From: a virus | DNA: 25,611 nucleotides | Virus record (IMG/VR): IMGVR_UViG_3300032093_009723 | Span: 1 to 25,611 of that record | Strand: one strand, 5' to 3' | Shown here: one piece after another, positions 8,283 to 14,951 of the stretch | How positions within the stretch are numbered: position 1 is the stretch's first letter | Layout of the letters: each line of letters opens with the position of its first letter | Notes under the pieces: model-generated | The model's database searches: none | Told to the model about the DNA's origin: nothing | Seen by the model: the letters and a program-made list of their open reading frames with translations, nothing else | Made by a program: the position numbers and the translations under genes

Positions 8283-9668
8283 TTAATCTTCTAAATCCAT
8301 TTCTAACAACTTCTTAGCCAGATTTTGTTTCGTAACCGTTTCACCATTTTGCATCTGTTTCTTTAACATAATACCTTTTGCTGACGCCTCATCAAAAATC
8401 TCAATCTTCCCGATACCGGCGTCAATAATCATCGGGAGCGTCTGACCATCGGCCCCAAATCGGTTCTTAATAACGTGTGCTCGACCCGTCTTATGAACCT
8501 TATCTTCCAGCTTCCGTGAGATAGAGATAACCAAGTCAGCGGTCATAATCTTGGCATAGGACTCAGCAATCTTATCTGCTTGAATGACTTCATCTTGGAT
8601 ACTGGACCGCTGGGTTTGCGAAGCCGTCCAAATAGGAACTCCCAATTCACCAGCCAAGCCACGAAGTTCTTCATAGATAGCACCCAGCTCTTGATGTCGG
8701 GCGTCGGTACGAGCTGTGGCACTCATCAAATCCGCGTAATCTACGATAATAACATCGGGCTTGAATCCCAGCGATGCCATCTGCTGAACGTGGGCCTGAA
8801 TCGTATGTGAGGTAATGGTTCGAGCGGGATAATATTTAATAATAATTTCACCCTTAATTTGCTCAACCAGCTCCCGAATGATTTCTGGGTGCTCTGGTAC
8901 CTTACCTGGCTCAATCCCCGTATAAATCGTATCATATCGTAGACCGACATAATTCTCATTTAATTCAAGAGTATAGTGGACCACCTTCTTCCCAGCCTTC
9001 AACGCATTAGCTCCAATAGTCGCCAATGCCCAACTCTTACCGATACCAGACGGAGCGATGACCACGCCCAGCTCACCGCCCGCCAATCCACCACCGATAA
9101 GAACGTCGATAGCATCCCACCCCGTAGCGATAGTATTACGGGCGTTCTTCATTAGACGAAGTTCAATATCCTTCTTCCAATCGTGACCGACCGTCTTGGG
9201 CTGACCACTTCGCATCGCACCATCAATAATGGTCTTGATTTCACCATACTGACCCATCTGCAACAAATCTACTGACTTGATAATCGCAGACTTGAGCGTT
9301 TGGTTTTTGGCGAAATCCAAGAAACTATCCTTGATATAATCCAAATCATTATCCTTCATCTTCTGGAAAATACCTCGGAGCGATTCAACGATTGATGTAC
9401 GAAGAGTATCATCCTTGACCGACTTGTTCATCTCAACCTTAAAGACTTCCAACGTCGGAAGCACCTTATAATCGTTGAAATATTCCAAAGTCGTTTCCAC
9501 AATCCATTGATTCGCTTCCAACTCAAAGAAGTTCGGGTTGATAACGTCAAACGATTGTGCCAAGAAATCAGGCGAGTTCAGCATCGCAGCCACAGCCTTG
9601 GACTGGAAGCTAGGACCGAACTTTGCCAGCGTATCTACATTCTTATCGTATTGCTTATGATTTACCAT
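8283..9668 (-). CDS. Replicative DnaB-family helicase (gp41-like)
   Basis: A 461-residue hexameric-type replicative helicase, close to T4 gp41 (475). Residues 1-150 form a helical N-terminal domain that starts like DnaB (SKAVAAMLNSPDFLAQSF). The RecA-like motor begins near residue 180: GWDAIDVLIGGGLAGGELG, Walker A APSGIGKS (205-212), catalytic E235 in YTLEL, Walker B VIIVDYADLM with D310, and the sensor segment TASQTQRSS (349-356). It should unwind DNA at the fork ahead of PolB. No primase gene lies in the window. Its ATG at 9668 lies inside the end of the exonuclease gene (14-base overlap) with only a weak GAG ribosome site, suggesting coupled translation; a possible internal promoter lies just upstream. 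Confidence 0.94.
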   Translation of the reverse strand: MVNHKQYDKNVDTLAKFGPSFQSKAVAAMLNSPDFLAQSFDVINPNFFELEANQWIVETTLEYFNDYKVLPTLEVFKVEMNKSVKDDTLRTSIVESLRGIFQKMKDNDLDYIKDSFLDFAKNQTLKSAIIKSVDLLQMGQYGEIKTIIDGAMRSGQPKTVGHDWKKDIELRLMKNARNTIATGWDAIDVLIGGGLAGGELGVVIAPSGIGKSWALATIGANALKAGKKVVHYTLELNENYVGLRYDTIYTGIEPGKVPEHPEIIRELVEQIKGEIIIKYYPARTITSHTIQAHVQQMASLGFKPDVIIVDYADLMSATARTDARHQELGAIYEELRGLAGELGVPIWTASQTQRSSIQDEVIQADKIAESYAKIMTADLVISISRKLEDKVHKTGRAHVIKNRFGADGQTLPMIIDAGIGKIEIFDEASAKGIMLKKQMQNGETVTKQNLAKKLLEMDLED

Positions 9669-10698
9669 AATATCTCGCTAGTGGACCAAATGAAAAAGTA
9701 ATCCATTCATCGTAATTTTGGATAGATGATATAATCTTAGTCTTAAACATCAGCTTTGTCAAGTCCGCCTTCCGAAGCGGTGGACATCCTTCTTCAAACT
9801 TATGTAAGATTTTCATCTTTGCATCAACGTTAATATCTACATCACGTAAATTCATTAATTGCAAATTTCTATTTACAATACTACTATTATCTAAAATGTT
9901 TTCTATCAGCTTAGGCTTCTTTTTACTATCAGCATATTTTTGTTCAATCAAGTCCAAATTGACCTCAACAGTCGGGTCAGCGAACTCTGGAATATACTTT
10001 AATATTGTCTTTTCCCCAGCCCCCTTGATTCCATCAATGTTGTCACTCTTATCTCCAAGCAGTGACCGATAGAATACAAAGTTTGACGGATGTACGCCAT
10101 AGGTTTCCAGAATTATATCAATATCAAATGTCTTTTTCTTGACGGGATTATAGACCTTGACATTCTCGTTGACCATCTGCATAAAGTCTTTGTCAGTAGA
10201 ATAGATGATGGATGTACCACGATTCTTCGTAACTAACTCCGACATATAGGCAATCGCATCATCTGCTTCAATATAATCTAATGCCAAAATAGATACGGGT
10301 AAGCACTCTACCATCTCTACCAATGACACTAGTTGCCACTTCATATTCTCTCGTTCTTGCTCATCCGTGGTCATATCATACGAACGATTCAACCGAGTCG
10401 GTGGCTTCCGATTTGCCTTATATTCCTTATAAATCTTCCGCCGACGTTGTGACCCACCTTTACCATCAAAGACGAGTACAACTCTGGTAGGCTTGAAATT
10501 ACGAATAGCAAACCCCAAAGATTTCATAAATCCCGCCATTCCACCGATATGATTCCCATCTTCATCTAATGTGGGAATAGCGGCATAACTCCGCATGAAT
10601 GTGTTAAGGGCATCTACGATAAGGACACGGGAGTTGTATCCAGTGCCCTTATCGCTATCGAAGTTCATACTATCGAAAACCTTCAGTAAATCAGTCAT
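9655..10698 (-). CDS. 5'-3' exonuclease / RNase H (FEN-type)
   Basis: A 347-residue flap-nuclease-family protein like T4 RNase H and the 5' nuclease of DNA polymerase I. The acidic metal ligands are visible: D29 in LIVDALN, D78 in LVFDGKGG followed by the basic RRRKIYKEYKANR, E144/D146/D147 in YIEADDAIA, D169 and D171 in STDKDF, and D216/D219 in LLGDKSDN. GIKGAGEKT is the helix-hairpin-helix DNA-binding loop. It should remove RNA primers and flaps from lagging-strand fragments. It lies between the recombinase and the helicase; its ATG overlaps the recombinase stop by 8 bases (ATGACTGA). The N-terminal 20 residues before the first strand are unusual but start at the only well-placed ATG. Confidence 0.93.
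   Translation of the reverse strand: MTDLLKVFDSMNFDSDKGTGYNSRVLIVDALNTFMRSYAAIPTLDEDGNHIGGMAGFMKSLGFAIRNFKPTRVVLVFDGKGGSQRRRKIYKEYKANRKPPTRLNRSYDMTTDEQERENMKWQLVSLVEMVECLPVSILALDYIEADDAIAYMSELVTKNRGTSIIYSTDKDFMQMVNENVKVYNPVKKKTFDIDIILETYGVHPSNFVFYRSLLGDKSDNIDGIKGAGEKTILKYIPEFADPTVEVNLDLIEQKYADSKKKPKLIENILDNSSIVNRNLQLMNLRDVDINVDAKMKILHKFEEGCPPLRKADLTKLMFKTKIISSIQNYDEWITFSFGPLARYYGKS
9734..9762 (-). promoter_or_regulatory. Possible internal promoter ahead of the helicase gene
   Basis: Minus-strand TTGACA (9762-9757) and TAAGAT (9739-9734) are separated by 17 bases, the same geometry as the stronger promoters in this window. The site lies inside the exonuclease coding region about 65 bases before the helicase start. 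The -10 matches consensus at only four of six bases and chance occurrence in coding DNA is possible. Confidence 0.4.
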
Positions 10699-11854
10699 TT
10701 AATAGTTGCTTTTTAGATGGTGATACCTCGTCCTCATCCTCTGCTGATTCCTTGTTGACCGCAGATGGGTCGAAGTCCTTCTCGTACTTCATAATCATCG
10801 CTTCACAAATCTTATCGTACAAGTCAGCCTTCCGTTCTTGGTCAGCTTCAAGGAACGCTGGGAATTCCTTACTTTGGAACTTCTCATCATTGTATGAATA
10901 CCATGCACCAGATTGCTTGATGATGCCGTTCTCCTTCAAGACATCCAACCAACTGCTGTAATCATCAATACCACGATTGAAGTAAATATTGAATTCAGCT
11001 TCACGATATGGCGGGCCCAAACGATTCTTGGTGATGACCGCCTTCGTAGTGATACCAATGATGTTCCCAGCCGAATCCTTCAACTTACCGACTTGTGACA
11101 AACGAATACGAGTCGAAGCGTGGAATCCGATTGCCTTACCACCAGAAGTGGTGTAGGGGTCAGAGAACGCAGGAGCGTTCATCTTCAAACGGAGCTGATT
11201 GGTGAATACGAGAGCAATCTTTTCACGACCCAAAAGATTCGTAATCTTTCTCATCGCCTTACTGATAATGATGGACTTTGCCGTTGCGTATCCATCCTTA
11301 TTGAAGTCCGCAGCCATTTCCGTCTTGGTCGAAGCGGCGGCAACAGAGTCAACAACGATAGTGACCAACTTATCCTTCTTTGCAGCGGAACGAACCTTCT
11401 CGATGATGTTCACAATAGAATCAAAGATATCTTCAACCGTATCGTGCTGAACGTAGACCAACTTCTTCATATCTACACCAACGGCAGAGAAGAATTCATC
11501 ATTGACCGCATTTTCGGTATCAATAAGAACCGCAACACCACCACGCTTCTGTGTGGTAGCAATAAGTTGTGCACCGACCAACGACTTACCCGATGCTTCT
11601 AATCCCGTCAACTCTGTGATACGACCGGCGGCAATACCACCGTTCGGACGATTACTGATTGCGATATCCAACATCGTATTTCCCGTTGAAATGAAATCGG
11701 TCAAATCAGTCGGGGTTTCCTCTTCTCCATCAAGGAAGTAGGCAACTTGTCCATCCTTGTACAACTTGTTCAAGCTATCTGCGATAACTTGGGCCAGTTC
11801 ATCGCGGTCAGCGGATGGCACTGGCTTCTTTGGTGATTTTGTTTCCTTAGCCAT
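10691..11854 (-). CDS. RecA/UvsX-like recombinase
   Basis: A 387-residue strand-exchange ATPase, nearly the length of T4 UvsX (391). Walker A is GLEASGKS (84-91), catalytic E114 lies in IDTENA, Walker B is VTIVVDS (164-170), loop L1 is around TEMAADFNKDG, and VFTNQ (Q220) leads into loop L2 SDPYTTSGGKAIGFHAS. The C-terminus is acidic (SAEDEDE), as in RecA tails that modulate DNA binding. The L2 region (TTSGGKA) is close to bacterial RecA, so phylogeny would be needed to place it as UvsX or as an acquired RecA. It lies 80 bases after the SSB stop, beyond a terminator hairpin, with AAGGAA before its ATG. It and the SSB are partners in recombination-dependent replication. Confidence 0.95.
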   Translation of the reverse strand: MAKETKSPKKPVPSADRDELAQVIADSLNKLYKDGQVAYFLDGEEETPTDLTDFISTGNTMLDIAISNRPNGGIAAGRITELTGLEASGKSLVGAQLIATTQKRGGVAVLIDTENAVNDEFFSAVGVDMKKLVYVQHDTVEDIFDSIVNIIEKVRSAAKKDKLVTIVVDSVAAASTKTEMAADFNKDGYATAKSIIISKAMRKITNLLGREKIALVFTNQLRLKMNAPAFSDPYTTSGGKAIGFHASTRIRLSQVGKLKDSAGNIIGITTKAVITKNRLGPPYREAEFNIYFNRGIDDYSSWLDVLKENGIIKQSGAWYSYNDEKFQSKEFPAFLEADQERKADLYDKICEAMIMKYEKDFDPSAVNKESAEDEDEVSPSKKQLLND

Positions 11855-11875
11855 AATGTTCCTTTATGTAACAAA

Positions 11876-11923
11876 ACACGCAGGGGCTAGGTAGTTTTAA
11901 GGCTACCTAGCACCACAGCGTGT
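11876..11923 (-). terminator. Intrinsic terminator after the SSB gene
   Basis: On the minus strand ACACGC pairs with GCGTGT as an outer stem, and GCTAGGTAG pairs with CTACCTAGC as a 9-bp inner stem with an 8-base loop; short unpaired sides lie between them. The hairpin is followed by TTTGTT. It begins 10 bases after the SSB stop codon and would end most SSB transcripts before the recombinase gene, with some readthrough. Confidence 0.75.
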
Positions 11924-11933
11924 CTTTGGTTAA

Positions 11934-12728
11934 TTAATCGTTGAACAGCTCGTCAAACGCATCAACGGCGTTCTTGACGTTCTCCTTTGGAGCGGCAGCG
12001 GTAGCCGTAACAGCCTTCGGCTCCTCAGCCTCACGAGCGGGAGTGATGACCGCATTATCAGGGTCAAGATACTTCTCAAGCGTGACCTTCAGCTCGTTGT
12101 AGGTCGGCTCCGTATAAAGCTCCTTGATATCGGGCTGAGTGGTCATCCACAGATTCGCCTGTGAAGCGTCCGACGAAAGCGGAGTCTGTGACGGCTTGAC
12201 CTTTACCGAAGTCTTGGCGAAACTGGTATCCGACTTCTCCTTCGGAATGTACTCAACTACGATGTCACGACCAGTCTTAACATCGGTGATATCGCCGTAA
12301 TCGGGGTCAGAGATGTAGGAAAGAAGTTCCTGATAGACCGTCTTACCGAACGAGTAGAAGCGAACACCCTTATCCTCTTCACCACGAACGATGACAGGAA
12401 TGTAGGTACGGAGCTTCGGCATAAACGGACGAGCCTCCGCATACCGAGCCTTCGCATCGGGCTCACGCTGGGTATCATTCCGAACGGAATCAGCAAACTC
12501 CGCAATCGGGTCACGATTACCATACGAGAGAGGTGAAAGATAAGTCTTGTTGCCGAGATAGTGGAAGTAAAGTTCGATAAAGGGATTCGCGGGGTTATCC
12601 TTCCACGGGACGATACGGATGACCGTCTTGCCTTCCTTGGGCTTCCAGATAGCGGTATCGCGGTCCCCACCGCCGGTACGCTTGAAACTGTTCAGCTTGC
12701 TCTTTAGTGCATTAATGTCTAACGCCAT
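11934..12728 (-). CDS. gp32-like single-stranded DNA-binding protein
   Basis: A 264-residue protein with the layout of T4 gp32: a basic, helical N-terminus (LKSKLNSFKR), an OB-type core (VIRIVPWKDNP then FIELYFHYLG), and an acidic tail ending DAFDELFND that would recruit replication partners. The core region that usually holds the zinc site keeps its frame (YLSPLSYGNRDPIAEF, 63-78), but the usual cysteines are S65 and D73, and the protein has no cysteine at all. It has its own promoter, a repeat-bearing leader and a terminator, so it is a single-gene transcription unit. The gene is visibly GC-richer than its neighbours (35 G/C in the 60 bases 12001-12060), consistent with high-expression codon choice. 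The ribosome site AAGGAG ends 7 bases before the ATG. Confidence 0.92.
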   Translation of the reverse strand: MALDINALKSKLNSFKRTGGGDRDTAIWKPKEGKTVIRIVPWKDNPANPFIELYFHYLGNKTYLSPLSYGNRDPIAEFADSVRNDTQREPDAKARYAEARPFMPKLRTYIPVIVRGEEDKGVRFYSFGKTVYQELLSYISDPDYGDITDVKTGRDIVVEYIPKEKSDTSFAKTSVKVKPSQTPLSSDASQANLWMTTQPDIKELYTEPTYNELKVTLEKYLDPDNAVITPAREAEEPKAVTATAAAPKENVKNAVDAFDELFND

Positions 12729-12741
12729 TGTACTTCTCCTT

Positions 12742-12768
12742 GTGTTTAGAGTGTTTAGGGTGTTTATA
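12742..12768 (-). promoter_or_regulatory. Tandem 9-base repeats in the SSB mRNA leader (possible autoregulatory operator)
   Basis: Three head-to-tail 9-mers lie directly upstream of the SSB ribosome site. On the minus strand they read TATAAACAC, CCTAAACAC and TCTAAACAC, abutting AAGGAG. The leader here has no G and no evident pairing, so the RNA should be single-stranded. T4 gp32 represses its own translation by binding cooperatively to an unstructured leader next to its ribosome site; the same role here is inference. Confidence 0.55.
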
Positions 12769-12795
12769 ACAAGTAGTTTACCCCAAGTGTCTTGA

Positions 12796-12824
12796 AGTAT
12801 ACTACCAAAAATTTAGTTTGTCAA
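12796..12824 (-). promoter_or_regulatory. sigma70-type promoter for the SSB gene
   Basis: Minus-strand TTGACA (12824-12819) and TATACT (12801-12796) are separated by 17 bases, identical in hexamers and spacing to the polB promoter. The predicted start near 12789 gives a leader of about 60 bases that includes the tandem repeats. The site lies in the gap before the SSB gene. Confidence 0.85.
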
Positions 12825-12831
12825 GTGCAGT

Positions 12832-13233
12832 TTAGAAATTCAGAATTTGTTGTATTTTAGTACGAACTATTTTTAATTGGCCGTGGGCCGTAACTAGAAT
12901 AGAATTCTTTAATTCATCCCAATTTACCCTATACGCCTTATCAATAATACCACCATTCTTACTTGCGATAAGAGCATTTAATGCATTAATGGTGTATATT
13001 GTATTGGTTTGCTTTTTCCGATGTACGGAAATAGTGGAAGCCGGAGGTTGGTGTCCAGCCTTCAATGACCCCACAACAATATTATATGTTAAAATTAGTT
13101 GATTGGCGTCATCAACATTTTCTAACACATAGATATTATTAAAAGCCAATTTATAGGAATCTTGGATAGCCTTTACGTGCTGTTCCAATTCTGCGGCTGG
13201 AATAAACGTGCAAAGTAACTGAGTTTCGTTCAT
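12832..13233 (-). CDS. Hypothetical protein (133 residues)
   Basis: I do not recognise this protein. It has 133 residues, a mixed alpha/beta character, no signal peptide, no membrane segment and no obvious metal-binding cluster. The central part (QLILTYNIVVGSLKAG) looks like paired strands, and the C-terminal half is basic (RKKQ, TKIQQIL), which would allow nucleic acid binding. It sits between the PolA-like gene and the SSB gene, and its end lies 8 bases before the SSB promoter, so a replication-related or regulatory role is possible but unproven. The ATG at 13231-13233 is preceded by AAGAG. An A/T-rich inverted repeat lies upstream. Confidence 0.75.
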   Translation of the reverse strand: MNETQLLCTFIPAAELEQHVKAIQDSYKLAFNNIYVLENVDDANQLILTYNIVVGSLKAGHQPPASTISVHRKKQTNTIYTINALNALIASKNGGIIDKAYRVNWDELKNSILVTAHGQLKIVRTKIQQILNF

Positions 13234-13266
13234 ATGATACTCTTAAGAAGCGTTAATCACTTCAAA

Positions 13267-13295
13267 TAAGTATCAAATTGTCTTTGATAAACTTA
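13267..13295. repeat. Inverted repeat at the end of the PolA-like gene
   Basis: TATCAAA (13271-13277) and TTTGATA (13283-13289) form a perfect 7-bp inverted repeat with a 5-base loop. TAAG (13267-13270) and CTTA (13292-13295) extend it past a 2-base bulge. It includes the stop codon of the PolA-like gene. On the minus strand TTTG follows, so it could be a weak A/U-rich terminator or an operator for the gene below. Confidence 0.45.
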
Positions 13296-14567
13296 TATTT
13301 TATGTAAGAAAAGATTATCGTAATTAGCCCCACGATACTGACGAACAGGAAATCCACCGGCGCTCAATATATTGGCCACGTTTTCCATAGAATCCAATTC
13401 AGTATTTGGGACATCCAATAGAATTGCATCATACGTGTATAGAATGACTCTAGATTCATGCATTCCAAGGAAATTACAGACATCATACACCCGTTGGATG
13501 GCTTCTTCGGTTTCCGTCAACTGCATCATATAGTTGAATACCTTGTTCTTGGAAGCGTCCACCAAGGTCACTTTGCGACCCGTTCCTGACAATACAAATC
13601 CATTCTGACGGTATTCTTCCCACAGTTTGGAGGAATACCCCTTAATCTTTTGGAAGAACTCTACGCCACCCGTATCGTCGGACTGACCATACATCAAGGC
13701 AAAGGTACGGGCCTTAGACTCCTCATACTGCTCTTCGGTCACTTCATCCACTCCATAATACTGCTGAGCGAGATAGGTGTGAAGTGAGGTGGGTGGGAGT
13801 TGGTAATCCATTAACTTCCCAGCCAACCGCAAGTGGAACGCCTCATAATCGAACTGAACCAATGTTCCGTTTTCCCCGAACCGACTGACAAACTTCTCAC
13901 GGGAACCATCGTTTTTGTTCAGAGCGGCAAAGTTGATGCCACCGAAGGCATTACTTGGACGGCCGGTAGACGTATAGATGTTATAATCGGAATATACGAA
14001 GTTATTATCGGTCGTATACAATCCAGACTTCTCAATACTGGTCAACGTCGGAATCGTTATCTGGTTGATGAACTGGAACGCCGAGTCGTGTTCCGTGGAC
14101 TCATATCGCTTGTAGAGATGTTCGCAATGTTGAAGGAACGCCTCTGCGGTTTCCACCCATGAAGTCAACGGGATACTATAGTGAAGATTCTTGAACTTGA
14201 ATTGATTTTTAATCTGATGAATACCCATCGTATAGAATTCACGATAGATAGGAATCACATCATAGTTAAGGTGTAGTATCGTAGCCAAATCTACAATGTT
14301 TACTGCATTAGTCAGATGACGCAGTTCCTTCTGGTGAAGGGTAATTAACTTGTGTGCACGCTTCAAATCCATCTCAAAGTGTGGAGCGTCTGGATGGTTC
14401 ACGGATACGGTATAGAACGTTCCATCGTCAAAACGAAAATGGAGTGATGACAACTTGTTCTGTACGGGATGCAGAAACGCATCAACCGCCACGGGATAGA
14501 CGTACGCCGTCTCTTCCTCTAAGCGGTTGGTGAGTTGTATAATATCGTCTAGTCGCGTGATAACCAT
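13293..14567 (-). CDS. Family A DNA polymerase-like protein, compact and divergent
   Basis: A 424-residue protein with the palm and fingers of DNA polymerase I. YTSTGRPSN (198-206) matches the conserved TxTGRLSS block. VQFDYEAFHLRLAG holds motif A with D240. KARTFALMYG is motif B, with K285, F289 and Y293 kept but the preceding arginine lost. LYTYDAILLDVP is motif C, keeping D380 but reading YDA instead of HDE. Both metal-binding aspartates remain, so catalysis is possible. The N-terminal 160 residues have strand-like segments where an exonuclease would lie but no DxE motif, and the protein is far shorter than Pol I (928) or T7 polymerase (704). The window also has a full PolB, so this may be a gap-filling, repair or translesion polymerase, or a non-catalytic derivative. 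It has its own promoter, and GAGGAA precedes its ATG. Confidence 0.85.
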   Translation of the reverse strand: MVITRLDDIIQLTNRLEEETAYVYPVAVDAFLHPVQNKLSSLHFRFDDGTFYTVSVNHPDAPHFEMDLKRAHKLITLHQKELRHLTNAVNIVDLATILHLNYDVIPIYREFYTMGIHQIKNQFKFKNLHYSIPLTSWVETAEAFLQHCEHLYKRYESTEHDSAFQFINQITIPTLTSIEKSGLYTTDNNFVYSDYNIYTSTGRPSNAFGGINFAALNKNDGSREKFVSRFGENGTLVQFDYEAFHLRLAGKLMDYQLPPTSLHTYLAQQYYGVDEVTEEQYEESKARTFALMYGQSDDTGGVEFFQKIKGYSSKLWEEYRQNGFVLSGTGRKVTLVDASKNKVFNYMMQLTETEEAIQRVYDVCNFLGMHESRVILYTYDAILLDVPNTELDSMENVANILSAGGFPVRQYRGANYDNLFLHKI

Positions 14568-14594
14568 TGGTTCCTCAATAATATATTTTAATTA

Positions 14595-14623
14595 AATATA
14601 ATATTAAGTGGAACGGTTGTCAA
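14595..14623 (-). promoter_or_regulatory. sigma70-type promoter for the PolA-like gene
   Basis: Minus-strand TTGACA (14623-14618), a 17-base spacer and TATATT (14600-14595). The -35 lies within the last codons of the upstream structural gene. Transcription would start about 20 bases before the ATG at 14567. It marks the boundary between the tail cluster and the replication block. Confidence 0.8.
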
Positions 14624-14951
14624 CCCCTTGAAAATATTCTAACGGGTTGTATAAGAGCCGAGACAACTCAGGCATCTGTCTACTATAAAAATTTACGGTA
14701 ACTTGATTTTTGTGCCGGGCACCATACACGGGCTTACCATCCACGGCGGTAATATTGTTCGCATACCCCGAAATTAGCCACGGTAATTCAAGTGTTTGAT
14801 AAAAAGCATTTTTCTTAAACTCATCGTATTGCTTCTTATCAACTTCAACCACCTTTGGGTCGGATATAAACTTGACAAAATATCTACTAACAAATCCTTT
14901 TTCAATATCCGTAGTTGTTATTTTTGGCTTGTTACTTAATGGTGCTTTCAT
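14604..14951 (-). CDS. Small phage structural protein candidate (115 residues)
   Basis: I do not recognise a named family. The protein has 115 residues, no signal peptide and no membrane segment; it reads as a compact alpha/beta domain (GFVSRYFVKFISDPKVVEVD, then LPWLISGYANNI and VTVNFYSRQMPEL). I chose the ATG at 14951 rather than an upstream TTG at 14963 because it overlaps the stop of the large hub-like gene as TAATG, a typical coupled start. Its place at the end of the tail cluster, directly after the hub-like gene, suggests a baseplate or tail-associated part. The next promoter lies inside its 3' end, so it closes the structural operon. Confidence 0.75.
   Translation of the reverse strand: MKAPLSNKPKITTTDIEKGFVSRYFVKFISDPKVVEVDKKQYDEFKKNAFYQTLELPWLISGYANNITAVDGKPVYGARHKNQVTVNFYSRQMPELSRLLYNPLEYFQGVDNRST

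Noticed and set aside
11120-11602. 160-residue plus-strand frame opposite the recombinase gene
   Set aside because: Antisense to the conserved RecA core, with no recognisable domain and no promoter.
2201-11854. Inteins or introns in polB, helicase, reductase or recombinase genes, suggested by the nearby EDxHD endonuclease
   Set aside because: Each protein is near or below normal family length with uninterrupted motifs and no intein splice blocks.
12257-12670. 137-residue minus-strand frame inside the SSB gene
   Set aside because: It is a shadow in another frame of the GC-rich SSB gene; its composition is R/S/T-heavy and it has no ribosome site.
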